A stretch of DNA of 64,000 nucleotides from CAADGN01 sp035443945. Its GTDB lineage: Bacteria > Planctomycetota > Phycisphaerae > Phycisphaerales > UBA1924. A program made the translations under genes and the position numbers. The notes beneath the pieces are model-generated. The model did not search any database. It was not told the origin of the DNA and saw only the letters and a program-made list of their open reading frames with translations. Position 1 is the stretch's first letter, and every line of letters begins with the position of its first letter. Shown here one piece after another: positions 1 through 8,355 of this stretch. Location: assembly GCA_035443945.1 (NCBI GenBank), contig DAOMNQ010000006.1, positions 10,155-74,154 on the forward strand, given 5' to 3'.

Positions 1-199
1 GCTCACCGGGAATCTCGAAGATGCCTTCGAGCGCCCGGTGGCAGATGTGCTCGAAGTAGAACGCCCACCACTCCATCTGCCGCCAGTTGTAGTCGGCCTC
101 CTTGAGTTCCAAAACGCACTTCCTGCCCTCCCAGTCGCGCGGGAGGGAAGCCAAGGCAGCCTTGGCACGCTGCACATCCTCAGAAAAGGCGCGGGGCAC
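1..199 (-). CDS. Partial ORF, possible restriction endonuclease N-terminus
   Basis: The first 66 codons of a gene that runs off the left edge. It starts at a GTG (199-197) and overlaps the end of the upstream methyltransferase by 20 bases. The predicted peptide opens MPRAFSEDVQRAK and contains an aromatic-rich stretch, NWRQMEWWAFYFEHICHRAL, with no stop to the window edge. I do not recognise the family. Its position directly after a DNA methyltransferase, with overlapping frames, makes the cognate restriction enzyme the most likely identity, but this is inference from context only. No catalytic motif is visible in the part present. Confidence 0.45.
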   Translation of the reverse strand, partial: MPRAFSEDVQRAKAALASLPRDWEGRKCVLELKEADYNWRQMEWWAFYFEHICHRALEGIFEIPGE

Positions 200-1028
200 T
201 CAGGATTTCCTCTTCCAGTCGCCGTTGGGCGAGTCCGTGGTACTCGGGATTGATCTCGATGCCCAGGAAATCCCGTGTGGCCTTGGCGGCCATGATGCAG
301 GTCGTGCCGCTGCCGCACATCGGGTCGAGCACGAGGTCGCCCGGCTTCGAGAAGCACTCGATCAGGTCGGAAGCGAGTCTGTCCGGAAACGTGGCCGGAT
401 GCAGCAACTTGGTTCGGTTGCCCTCGGTGTTGCTCGTGGCGTACTCCCAGAGGGTGCCGCGGCACTTCATGTCGTTGACGGCCTTGGGTTCGATCTTCTT
501 GAAGCCGCCGTTCGTCAGCCGATCCGTGCCGGTGTACACCTTGCCGGCGTGCTTGGAGGGGACCATGAGGGTGGACTTGTCGAAGTGACGCGGCCGGTCT
601 CCCTTGAAGAAGATCAGGATGAACTCGTGATCGACCCTGAATCGCTGCGTCCACCACGCGCCGGGGTTGCCGTGCCTGGCGTAGATGCAGCACTCGAAGA
701 GCCGCCAGCCCGCGCGGTCCACCCAGTCGACGGCCCACCTGAAGGTTGTCATGGATTTGGCGAAGTTCTTCGTGCCGTCGCCGATGACGACGGCGCAGAC
801 ACCGCCGTTCACCGTGACTTCGAACAGATCGGCGCCGAGCGAGTGGTAGTCAAACTGCCAGTCCTTGCCGTAGTCACGGATGCCGTCGTACGGGGGGCTG
901 AACACCGTCAGGTGGACGCTCTGCGACGGCAGAGTCGGCAGGACTGCCAACGCATCGCCGAGGATGAGGGTGTTGCGGACTGCGCCGACCCTCGATTCCG
1001 GTGCTTTGAGCTCTGGGATCATGATCAT
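180..1028 (-). CDS. DNA methyltransferase, beta class (N4-cytosine or N6-adenine)
   Basis: A 282-residue SAM-dependent DNA methyltransferase. The catalytic motif IV is SPPY at residues 44-47 and the SAM-binding motif I is DPMCGSGTT near residues 235-243. This permuted order (IV before I) defines the beta class. Ser at the first position of motif IV is typical of N4-cytosine enzymes, though adenine specificity cannot be excluded. The ATG at 1028 overlaps the stop of the upstream truncated methyltransferase (ATGA, 1025-1028), so translation is probably coupled. The next gene overlaps its 3' end by 20 bases. Together they look like a restriction-modification operon cut by the window edge. The target sequence cannot be told from the sequence. 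Confidence 0.85.
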   Translation of the reverse strand: MIMIPELKAPESRVGAVRNTLILGDALAVLPTLPSQSVHLTVFSPPYDGIRDYGKDWQFDYHSLGADLFEVTVNGGVCAVVIGDGTKNFAKSMTTFRWAVDWVDRAGWRLFECCIYARHGNPGAWWTQRFRVDHEFILIFFKGDRPRHFDKSTLMVPSKHAGKVYTGTDRLTNGGFKKIEPKAVNDMKCRGTLWEYATSNTEGNRTKLLHPATFPDRLASDLIECFSKPGDLVLDPMCGSGTTCIMAAKATRDFLGIEINPEYHGLAQRRLEEEILSAPRLF

Positions 1029-1354
1029 TCCAGTGTATGAGTGCTGCCGATGCAGACCTGAATGGCGGAATGGCGGTCCTCGCCCCCGGAAAAGGCCCGC
1101 TTCTCCTTCGTCTCGCCCCAGAAGACCTCGTAGTTCCGGTTCGAGTTGAAGGGCGGGTCGATGTAGATCAGGTCGATGCAGCCGTCGGGGAGGTTGCGTA
1201 ACTGCTCCAGGCAGTCGCCGCAGTAGACGACGCGCGTGTCCACGAGCGCGGAGGGGCTGCCGGGCGCGGCTTGGGCCGCAGCGGGTGTGGAGCGCGCGGG
1301 GGCATCCCCCTTGGTTCGCCGCGTCCCGCCGGGCGTGGTCTTCCGCTTGGCCAT
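1025..1354 (-). CDS. Truncated DNA methyltransferase N-terminal fragment
   Basis: A 109-residue reading frame with the N-terminal part of a DPPF-type DNA methyltransferase. It has a basic Ala/Pro-rich start, then VVYCGDCLEQLRNLP and the catalytic motif DPPF at residues 66-69, followed by NSNRNYEVFWGETKEKRAF. Enzymes with this signature are normally several hundred residues long. Here the similarity fades soon after EDRH and the frame stops at 1025, so the target-recognition and SAM-binding parts are missing. It therefore cannot be an active enzyme alone. The stop overlaps the ATG of the complete methyltransferase downstream. It looks like the stump of an older gene whose 3' part was replaced by the downstream genes, now acting at most as a leader cistron. 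Confidence 0.7.
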   Translation of the reverse strand: MAKRKTTPGGTRRTKGDAPARSTPAAAQAAPGSPSALVDTRVVYCGDCLEQLRNLPDGCIDLIYIDPPFNSNRNYEVFWGETKEKRAFSGGEDRHSAIQVCIGSTHTLE

Positions 1355-1362
1355 CGGGGCGG

Positions 1363-1368
1363 AGTATA
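1363..1368 (-). promoter_or_regulatory. Candidate -10 box, leaderless start of the methyltransferase fragment
   Basis: On the minus strand TATACT is followed by 8 bases and then the ATG at 1354. No Shine-Dalgarno sequence fits between. This spacing puts transcription start at or next to the A of ATG. No convincing -35 box is seen. Confidence 0.45.
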
Positions 1369-1452
1369 CCGGATGAGGCCCGAACAGGGTGGTGGTGACA
1401 GGCTTTCCACCCCACATGTGGCGGGCGTCGCTCCGCGTCCCGCCTCTCCCCC

Positions 1453-2022
1453 CTACGCCCCCACCGTCAGCCCCACGGGCCGGACCACTCCCGCCGCGCC
1501 CGGCTGCAGCGCGATCCCCAGCGGCACGCGCTTGCCGTCGGGGCCGCGGGGGGGGATGCGGTCCTGGTCGACGATCCGCTGGATCGCCATCACGCCCTCG
1601 ATCAACTGCTCCGGCCGCGGCGGGCAGCCGGGGACGTAGACGTCCACCGGGATGAACTGGTCGCAGCCCTGCACCGTCGCGTAGGTGTCGAAGACGCCGC
1701 CCGTCGAGGCGCACGCGCCCATCGAGATCACCCACTTCGGCTCGGTGATCTGCTCGTAGATGCGCTGCAGCACCGGCAGCATCTTGATCCCGATCCGCCC
1801 CGCCACGATCAGCAGGTCGCTCTGGCGCGGGCTGAAGCGCATGACCTCCGCCCCGAACCGTGCCAGGTCGTAGCGCGAGCACGCCGTCGCCATGAGTTCG
1901 ATGCCGCAGCAGGCCGTCGCGAAGGGCATCGGCCAGAGCGACGACCGGCGGGCCCAGTTGATGACCCGCTGGAGTTGCGTGGTCAGCACCCAGTCGGTCG
2001 GCATGGCGGTTTCGATGCCCAT
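1453..2022 (-). CDS. nuoB: NADH-quinone oxidoreductase subunit B
   Basis: A 189-residue NuoB, the complex I subunit that holds the terminal [4Fe-4S] cluster N2 and passes electrons to quinone at the membrane. The four cluster ligands are present: tandem C38-C39 in ATACCGIE, C104 in MGACASTGG and C133 in VPGCPPRPE. The ATG at 2022 (MGIETAMPTDW) is chosen because homology begins there; an in-frame upstream start would add 15 unconserved residues. No other nuo gene lies nearby: the neighbours are methyltransferase genes downstream and an ACT protein upstream. Whether it serves a complex I encoded elsewhere is not visible here. Confidence 0.93.
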   Translation of the reverse strand: MGIETAMPTDWVLTTQLQRVINWARRSSLWPMPFATACCGIELMATACSRYDLARFGAEVMRFSPRQSDLLIVAGRIGIKMLPVLQRIYEQITEPKWVISMGACASTGGVFDTYATVQGCDQFIPVDVYVPGCPPRPEQLIEGVMAIQRIVDQDRIPPRGPDGKRVPLGIALQPGAAGVVRPVGLTVGA

Positions 2023-2083
2023 CGCGGTTCGCCCTCGCTCCGCCGGTCTCACCCGGCCTGTCCGCATCCTAGACGCACGACGC

Positions 2084-2500
2084 TCAGGCCAGCGCCCGCA
2101 GCACGCCCTCCGCCGCCGACAGGTCGTCCACGCGGAAGATGCACCGCGCCGGCGTGCCGTTCACCGTGGGCGACTGGTAGGCATACCGGATGTTGATCCG
2201 CGAGACACCCAGCCTCGCGGCGATCTCCGCGAACGCCCCCGGCCGCTCGTTCAGCCCGACGCAGAGCACCTGTGTCTCGGCGACCGGCCCGGCCCCGGAG
2301 TCGCACAGCCCCTCGCAGACCTGCCGCATCGACTCCTCCGGCGTGCCGATCAGCCGCACCAGCCCCCGCCCGTTGTGCTCGGAGACGGCGACCGCCTCGA
2401 CCTGCACCCCCGCTGCCCTGAGCGCCTCGAGCACACCGGCCAACTCCCCGGGCCTGTCGGCGAGGTAGATCGAGAACTCGGTTAGTCGGCTGATCTGCAT
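2084..2500 (-). CDS. Tandem ACT-domain amino-acid-binding protein
   Basis: A 138-residue cytosolic protein made almost wholly of two ACT domains (about residues 5-68 and 72-136). Each starts with a beta-strand and the classic turn: RPGELAGVLEALRAAGVQVE in the first and ERPGAFAEIAARLGVSRINI in the second. Stand-alone double ACT proteins bind small ligands, usually amino acids, and regulate; they have no catalytic site. It resembles the COG4747 type. It lies just upstream of nuoB on the same strand, 61 bases apart, so the two may be co-transcribed. The ligand is unknown. Confidence 0.8.
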   Translation of the reverse strand: MQISRLTEFSIYLADRPGELAGVLEALRAAGVQVEAVAVSEHNGRGLVRLIGTPEESMRQVCEGLCDSGAGPVAETQVLCVGLNERPGAFAEIAARLGVSRINIRYAYQSPTVNGTPARCIFRVDDLSAAEGVLRALA

Positions 2501-2691
2501 GGCCGGTGTGTCTCCGGAGAGCCGATGGAAGCAGCCACCGCTCCCTGTCTAACCCCCTGCCGGGCAGCGGGATGCGAACTCATCCCGGAATCGGGGCGGG
2601 CCTGTGTCGCTCTTCGGCCGTTTCCCCCGGCCGCCCAAGTGGGGGCCAACGGTAGCAGGCTCACGGGCCACACGACGTTTGGCGGGGCGGC

Positions 2692-4143
2692 TCAGGCCGG
2701 CTCGGGGGTCTTCACGGGATGATCGGGGCTGTCGGCCGCGGCCTCGGGCTGACTCGGCCTCTCCACCAGGTCCGCCAGCGTCATCCCCGCGAACGCCTCC
2801 GCCTCGCGACGGCGCAACTTGCCCAGCGTCGAAAGGTCCGCCGAGTCCGCGCGGTCGGCGCGCCCGCTCGACGCGCCGATGCCGACCGCCAGCGCCTCCG
2901 TCGCGCGCACGCTCTCCGGCGGACGCGCCAGCGCGAAGCGAACCTCGTCCCGCCCCGCCGGCACGCGGTGCAGCAGCCCCTCGTCCGCCATCTCCTCCAG
3001 CAGCCGCTCGGCGAGGGCGGGTTCGAGGCCGAGCGAGCGCGCCGCCTCGTCCGCGGCGACGGGCTTGCCCCCCTGGAACCTCGACGCGACGTGCGCCGCG
3101 AGCGCGACCACCGTCGCCCCGTCCACCACCGGCGGGCGGTCCAGCGCATCGACACGAGCGAGGACCCCGTGCCGGAACGTCTGCATGATGTACGACACCT
3201 GCAAGCCGAGGAGCACGATCACCCAGGTGACGTAGATCCAGAGCATGAAGAGCGGGATGAGCGCGACCGCGCCGTACAGGCGAGCGTAGTTCTTCGACCA
3301 CTGCAAGAACGCCGTGAACCCCCACTTGCCCCCTTCCCACAGGAGCGCTGCCAGCACCGCCCCCGCCAGCGCGGTCTTGATCGACACCCGCGTGTTCGGC
3401 ACCGTCACGTACAGGAACACCAGCAGCCCCGTGCTGATGACCACCGTCACCGCGAACCCGGCGATCGGCACCAGCGCGGACTGATCCCCCCCCCCGTCGA
3501 TCTTCGCCACCCACCCCGTGAACGAGCCGCCCACGTAGAAACTCGCGACCAGAAAGACCGACCCGAGCGTCAGCATCGTCCAGTACTGCGTCACGCGGCG
3601 CGGCCACGAGCGACCCGTCGGCGCGTGATAGATCCGGTTGAACGCCCGCTCGATCTCCACCACGAACGAGAGCGCGGCGTACGCCAGCATCGCCAGGCCC
3701 GTCAGCCCGATCGCCACCAGTTTCACCTCGCGCACGTTCAGCACCAGTTGCTCGACCCAGGCGTCCAGACGCGCCGCCGCCCCCTTCGTCTCCTCCTGCG
3801 CCTCCGCCCCCCCCTCCGTCGGCACGATCGGCAGGAACCCGGCCCCCACCGCGCCGAAGTCCGTCGCCTCCGCCTCCGGCTCGATCACGATCTCCGTCAG
3901 CCCCGCGTAGCGCAGGAGGTCGCGCACCACGTCCGTCACGTGCTCCTTGGTCGCGAACGCCCCCAGCACCACCAGCCCGATCACGAACACCGGGATCAGC
4001 CCGAAGATCGTCCGGTACGCCAGCGCGGCCGCCATCGCGGGCAGCGGCGTGCGGTAGATCTGCAACGCCACCTGCTTCGCCACGCGCAGCGTCCGCGTCG
4101 CGCTCGGCGCCCGCTCGGTTCGCGCGGGCGTCTGCTCGCTCAT
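2692..4143 (-). CDS. YihY/BrkB-family membrane protein with C-terminal winged-helix-like region
   Basis: A 483-residue inner-membrane protein. The opening signature, YRTPLPAMAAALAYRTIFGL, and the following hydrophobic helices match the YihY/BrkB family. The six membrane segments span roughly residues 30-330, interrupted by a long acidic non-membrane insertion (about 80-135). The C-terminal 150 residues are soluble and include a region resembling a winged helix (ADEAARSLGLEPALAERLLE). The family was named for serum resistance in Bordetella, but its biochemical role is not settled. The ATG at 4143 overlaps the stop of rluB (ATGA, 4140-4143), so the two genes are translationally coupled. Confidence 0.85.
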   Translation of the reverse strand: MSEQTPARTERAPSATRTLRVAKQVALQIYRTPLPAMAAALAYRTIFGLIPVFVIGLVVLGAFATKEHVTDVVRDLLRYAGLTEIVIEPEAEATDFGAVGAGFLPIVPTEGGAEAQEETKGAAARLDAWVEQLVLNVREVKLVAIGLTGLAMLAYAALSFVVEIERAFNRIYHAPTGRSWPRRVTQYWTMLTLGSVFLVASFYVGGSFTGWVAKIDGGGDQSALVPIAGFAVTVVISTGLLVFLYVTVPNTRVSIKTALAGAVLAALLWEGGKWGFTAFLQWSKNYARLYGAVALIPLFMLWIYVTWVIVLLGLQVSYIMQTFRHGVLARVDALDRPPVVDGATVVALAAHVASRFQGGKPVAADEAARSLGLEPALAERLLEEMADEGLLHRVPAGRDEVRFALARPPESVRATEALAVGIGASSGRADRADSADLSTLGKLRRREAEAFAGMTLADLVERPSQPEAAADSPDHPVKTPEPA

Positions 4144-5045
4144 GCCGCACCTCCCGGGCCGCCCGCTCGCTCGACGGCCGTGGCGGCCTTGCGCAGCGCC
4201 CGGACCTCGGCGGCGGTCAACTCTCGCCACTGTCCCCGCGCCACGCCCTTGAGCCGCAGCGGCCCCATCGCCACGCGCTCGAGCCGCTTCACCGGGCACC
4301 CGACCGCCGCGAGCATCCGGCGCACCTGGCGGTTGCGTCCCTCGCGAAGCGTGACCTCCAGCACCGTCGCGTCGCGATCGCGCTTGACCAGCCGAAGCCC
4401 GACGTGCGAGGCCCGGGCCGCGCCGACCGTGCGCCCCTCGCGCCGCTCTGCGAGGTAGATGCCCTGTTCGAGACGCGCGAGGGCCTCTTCGTCGATCCTG
4501 CCCTTGACGACGGCGTGGTAGGTCTTGGCGACGCCGTAGCGCGGGTGGGAGAGGCGGTTCGCCAGTTCGCCGTCGTTGGTCAGCAGCACCAGCCCCATCG
4601 TGTGGTAGTCCAGCCTGCCGACCGGGTACAGCCGCACGCCCGAGGGGTGGTCCACGAAGTCGAGCACCGTGCGCCGGGCCGCGCCCGGCTCATCCGCGAC
4701 CGCGCTCAGCGCCTTGGCCGGCTTGTTGAGCAGGATGTAAATGTGCCGCTCGGGCGACTTCACCGGCGTCCCGTCCACCTCGACCGTGTCCTCGCCCAGC
4801 CGAACGAACACGGGCAACTCGCGCACGACCCGCCCGTTCACACGCACCCGCCCCTCGGCGATTAACTCCTCGCACGCCCGGCGCGACGCGATCCCCGCGT
4901 GCGCCAGCACGCGCTGGAGCCGCTCCCCCTCCTCACGCGTCGTGGCCCTCCGCGGCCGAGTCGCTCGCTGGCCGGGCGTGGTGATCCGCGCCCGCGACGG
5001 TGCGCGGCCTGAACCGGCCTTCGAAACCCGACGCTTGCCCGGCAC
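4140..5045 (-). CDS. rluB: 23S rRNA pseudouridine synthase, RsuA/RluB family
   Basis: A 301-residue enzyme that isomerises a uridine in 23S rRNA (U2605 in E. coli for RluB). After a basic tail of about 40 residues there is an S4 RNA-binding domain (LQRVLAHAGIASRRACEELI, residues 43-62) and then the synthase domain. The catalytic Asp is D146 in PVGRLDYHTMGLVLLTNDG. Late motifs TLREGRNRQVRRM and VKRLERVAMGPL are also typical. RluB rather than RsuA is chosen because of overall similarity; the exact target is inferred. Start is a GTG at 5045 with no Shine-Dalgarno sequence. The stop overlaps the BrkB-like gene downstream. Confidence 0.88.
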   Translation of the reverse strand: MPGKRRVSKAGSGRAPSRARITTPGQRATRPRRATTREEGERLQRVLAHAGIASRRACEELIAEGRVRVNGRVVRELPVFVRLGEDTVEVDGTPVKSPERHIYILLNKPAKALSAVADEPGAARRTVLDFVDHPSGVRLYPVGRLDYHTMGLVLLTNDGELANRLSHPRYGVAKTYHAVVKGRIDEEALARLEQGIYLAERREGRTVGAARASHVGLRLVKRDRDATVLEVTLREGRNRQVRRMLAAVGCPVKRLERVAMGPLRLKGVARGQWRELTAAEVRALRKAATAVERAGGPGGAA

Positions 5046-5051
5046 GCCCAG

Positions 5052-5057
5052 AGTCTA
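5052..5057 (-). promoter_or_regulatory. Candidate -10 box, leaderless start of rluB
   Basis: TAGACT on the minus strand, 6 bases (CTGGGC) before the GTG at 5045. The spacing predicts a transcript that begins at or next to the start codon. Confidence 0.45.
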
Positions 5058-5136
5058 CGCCGCCGATCCCCAAAGCCCGGCCCGCACGTTCGCGCCCCCC
5101 GGTACACTGCCGCGGTCCAGCCACGGAGGGCAACGC

Positions 5137-5784
5137 ATGACCCGCCACGCGCCGACCCCGTCCGTCATCGACGATGTCTTCATCACGCCGCGCATCGTCG
5201 ATGCAACCGCCTTCGAGCACTTCGCCGGCCGCCTCCGCGCCGCCGTCGCCGAGGCCGACGCCCACCGCGCCCGCCTCGACGCCGCGGCCGGCACAGCCCG
5301 CCCGCTCGCCTCAACGCTCGAACGGGCGAGCGCGGAGGTCGCCGCCCGCGTCGATGCCGCCCGCGCCGCCGCCAACGCCCTGGCCGATCGACTCGCCGCG
5401 CTCGAGCGTGCCGCGGCACGCATCGGCGACCTCGAACGCCGCGCCGCGACGCTCGAGCGCACCGCGGCGGAACTGCAATCACGCGCGATCGCCGCCGTCG
5501 AGGCCGCCCAACGCCGCCTGGCCGACATCGAGCGTGCGGTCGCCGCGCTCTCGCCCCCTGCGCCGGCTGCCGTGTCAGAGGCGTCGGATGCTGTCGGCCG
5601 ACGCCGGTGCCCGGAAACAGCCGACGCACCCAAACCCAAACCCCGCAAGCGCCCCGCGACAAGGAAGGCCGACAGTACGGCGCAACCGCCACCCGCCCCC
5701 GCACCGCCATCCCCCCCCCTCCGCCGCGTCGATCGTCCCCACCATGCATCGCATGCGACGGACGCCGGAACCCCCGACGAATGA
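5137..5784 (+). CDS. Hypothetical coiled-coil protein
   Basis: A 215-residue protein that I do not recognise. Residues 20-145 are a long Ala/Arg/Glu-rich helix with heptad spacing (repeats such as ERAAARIGDLERRAATLERT), so a coiled coil is very likely. The last 70 residues are Pro/Lys/Ala-rich and probably disordered. There is no signal peptide and no membrane segment. The ATG at 5137 has a good Shine-Dalgarno sequence (GGAGGG) and a TACACT -10 candidate at 5103-5108. Its stop overlaps the ATG of the large repeat protein (ATGA, 5781-5784), so the two are made together. A structural or scaffolding role is possible but not shown. Confidence 0.65.
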   Translation: MTRHAPTPSVIDDVFITPRIVDATAFEHFAGRLRAAVAEADAHRARLDAAAGTARPLASTLERASAEVAARVDAARAAANALADRLAALERAAARIGDLERRAATLERTAAELQSRAIAAVEAAQRRLADIERAVAALSPPAPAAVSEASDAVGRRRCPETADAPKPKPRKRPATRKADSTAQPPPAPAPPSPPLRRVDRPHHASHATDAGTPDE

Positions 5785-8036
5785 ACACCCTCCGCATCCT
5801 CGTGACCGCGTTCGCCTCGCTCGCCCTCGCGCAGCCCGGCCCGTGCGACGACCCGCCCTTCCTCGGCCTCGGCCTGCGCGACTCGCCCGACGGCCCCGTC
5901 GTCTCGTGGATCTTCCCCGGCCCGCTCGGCGGGGCGGGCTACTCCTCAACCATCGGCATCGCGCGCGGCGACAACGTCGAAGCCGTCTACCTCGCCGACG
6001 AGCCGACTGCCGATGCACGCCGCCCCATCGCCGCCGCCGGCGACCTCAACGAACTCGTCGCCACGCTCAGGCCCGGCCAGACCGTCATCATCGAGGCCCG
6101 CCGATCGCCCGACGCCCAACCCAACGCAGCCGTCCCAAGGGGAGGGTCCGGCGGCGAGATCAGCCGCTACCTCGCCACGCTGGGCTCGCGTTCGCAGTGG
6201 ACGGGCACCGTCGGGCTCGGGCTTGACGGGCGCGACGTCGCGCTCGTCGAGCCGGGCGAGTTCGAGACGGCGCTGCTCGACGCGGCCGGCTCGGTCGGCA
6301 TCCGCGCCGCGGACGGCGGCATCGATGCACTGCTCGCGCACCTCGCCCGCGTCCAGGAGAACGCGCTCGACCCGAACTCACTCTCCGCCGTCGTCCAGTG
6401 CTTCCGCAACCCCCTCAGCGTGGACTCGGTCGAGTCGTCGCTCGCCCGGCGTGCCCGCGACGCGGCCACAGGCGAACCGGACGCGATCGCCGCCTTCATC
6501 CGGGCCGCGCTCGATCTCCCGCACCACGCCCTGAACGCGGATCCGTCCGCGATCCCGGAGCGTGACGCCGCCCGGCTGCGCGACGACGCGCGGGCCTTGG
6601 TCCGCCGTCTGCGCGACACCGTCTCCATCGGGGGCGACGACGCCGAGGCGCAGATCCGCGCCATCCGCGACAGCCGCGGGTTCGTCGAGCCACACCTCAC
6701 CCACACACTCGCGCTCTGGAGCGTCATGTCGCACTGGGAAGCAGTCGGACGCGCCAACGCCCGCGGCGAGCCGCTCGCCGACCTGCCCGAACGCATCCGC
6801 GGCGCCGTGCGCGGCGACGTGCTCTTCTGGATGGAGTTTCCCAACGGCACGATCGGCGTCGTCGGCGGACCCGGCCCCAACGAGTACGACATGCGCGTCA
6901 TCGCCGACGTCTATGACATCGGCGGCGACGACGTCTACCGATTCGCGCCCGCCGACGGCTCACCCTCCGGCGGCAATCACCACGTCATCGACCTGGCCGG
7001 CGACGACCTCTACCTCGCCGAGGGCGACTTCTGCGGCCCCGGCGTCGGCATCCTCGGACTCTCCATCATCGACGACCGCGCCGGCAACGACACCTACCGA
7101 TCCTCCGGTCAGTTCTCCATCGGCGCGGGCCTCTTCGGCGTCGGCGTCATCATCGACCACGCGGGCGACGACACCTACGAGAACCTCGGCCCCGCAAGCG
7201 GATGGACCATCGGCGTCGGCGTCTACGGCGCTGGTCTGGTCATCGACCTCGACGGCAGCGACACCTACCACGGCGAGCAACTCGTCCAGGGCGTCGGCGG
7301 GCCGCGCGGGCTCGGGGTGATCATCGATGCCCGCGGCAACGACTCGTACAAGGCCAACGGCCCCTCGTTCGCTTCCGTCTACGGCACGGCGGGCGTCTTC
7401 AAGGCCTTCGGCCAGGGGTTCGGCTACGGCGCACGCTCCTACGCCGCGGGCGGCATCGGCGCGATCTACGACCTCGACGGCGACGACCGATACGAGGCGG
7501 GCGAGTTCGCGCAGGCGTGCGCGTACTACTTCGCCCTCGGCATCCTGCACGACTTCGCCGGCAACGACCGCTACCACGGCAACCGCTACGGCCAGGGGTC
7601 GGCCGCGCACCAGGCCATCGGCATCCTCATCGACGACGCCGGCGATGACGAGTACCGCGCCATGACCGCCGCCTGCCAGGGTTCGTCGTGGGACGAGTCC
7701 ACCGGCATCCTCATCGACCGCGCCGGCAACGACACCTACAAGGCTGACGGCCTCGCGCAAGGCTCCGCGTCCATGCAGGCCATCGGCATCCTCATCGACC
7801 TCAGCGGCGACGATGTGTACGAGGCCGCCGGCAACGCACGACACGGACGCTCGGGCGGCAACAACTACCACTACGACGCGGCGCGGGTGTTCAGTTTCAG
7901 CGCGCTGATCGACCTCGGCGGCGGTGCGGACCGGTACAGTTCCGACCGGGCCAACAACTCCACCGCCGCGACCGGCGCATTCAACGAAGCATCCCCAGCG
8001 GACTCTGATCTGCACGGGGTGTTCGTGGACAGGTAG
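5781..8036 (+). CDS. Large exported protein with PDZ-like domain and D-x-A-G-N-D-x-Y repeats
   Basis: A 751-residue protein, probably exported: the N-terminus (MNTLRILVTAFASLALAQPG) is a signal peptide. Residues 25-105 resemble a PDZ fold (FLGLGLRDSPDG followed by GLNELV-like and GQTVIIEARR-like strands). A mostly helical region follows to about residue 350. From about residue 375 to 700 it has ten or so repeats built on G-(I/V)-x-I-D-x-A-G-(N/D)-D-x-Y, spaced about 25-50 residues, for example ILIDRAGNDTYKADGLAQGS. Such Asp-rich, Gly-rich units suggest a beta-solenoid with possible calcium sites, but they are not the standard GGxGxDxLx haemolysin repeat. It is coupled to the upstream coiled-coil gene. 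Function unknown. Confidence 0.75.
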   Translation: MNTLRILVTAFASLALAQPGPCDDPPFLGLGLRDSPDGPVVSWIFPGPLGGAGYSSTIGIARGDNVEAVYLADEPTADARRPIAAAGDLNELVATLRPGQTVIIEARRSPDAQPNAAVPRGGSGGEISRYLATLGSRSQWTGTVGLGLDGRDVALVEPGEFETALLDAAGSVGIRAADGGIDALLAHLARVQENALDPNSLSAVVQCFRNPLSVDSVESSLARRARDAATGEPDAIAAFIRAALDLPHHALNADPSAIPERDAARLRDDARALVRRLRDTVSIGGDDAEAQIRAIRDSRGFVEPHLTHTLALWSVMSHWEAVGRANARGEPLADLPERIRGAVRGDVLFWMEFPNGTIGVVGGPGPNEYDMRVIADVYDIGGDDVYRFAPADGSPSGGNHHVIDLAGDDLYLAEGDFCGPGVGILGLSIIDDRAGNDTYRSSGQFSIGAGLFGVGVIIDHAGDDTYENLGPASGWTIGVGVYGAGLVIDLDGSDTYHGEQLVQGVGGPRGLGVIIDARGNDSYKANGPSFASVYGTAGVFKAFGQGFGYGARSYAAGGIGAIYDLDGDDRYEAGEFAQACAYYFALGILHDFAGNDRYHGNRYGQGSAAHQAIGILIDDAGDDEYRAMTAACQGSSWDESTGILIDRAGNDTYKADGLAQGSASMQAIGILIDLSGDDVYEAAGNARHGRSGGNNYHYDAARVFSFSALIDLGGGADRYSSDRANNSTAATGAFNEASPADSDLHGVFVDR

Positions 8037-8283
8037 CGGCCGACCCTGTAATCCCGCGGACGCACGAAGCGGGTTCGTCCCGGCTCTTCGGGGAGACACG
8101 CCTTGCGCCCTTCGGCCCGGCGGGCTGGGCGTGCCTAGCCGTGGGTTGAGCGAGGAGTCCGCGACGAGCGAAAGCCCCCCGGAAAACGCCGCCAACTCCC
8201 CCTTCCGACCCCGAAGGAACCGTCGTGCGCCCCGCACCCGCAAGCAGCACTCGCCGCATGCCCGTTACTCCCCAATGAACCGC
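8037..8283. other. Intergenic region between convergent genes
   Basis: No gene is visible here on either strand. It separates the repeat protein (plus) from the PEP-CTERM-like gene (minus). The only structure seen is the minus-strand terminator at its right end. Confidence 0.6.
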
Positions 8284-8325
8284 AAAAAAAACCGGGGTCC
8301 GCGGGCGAGAACTCGCACGCGGACC
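8284..8325 (-). terminator. Rho-independent terminator of the PEP-CTERM-like gene
   Basis: On the minus strand GGTCCGCG (8325-8318) pairs with CGCGGACC (8303-8296), followed by CCGG and a run of eight T. It lies about 30 bases after the stop codon at 8356. Confidence 0.8.
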
Positions 8326-8355
8326 TCGTGATGTGGGTGAGATGAACTCGCCGGC

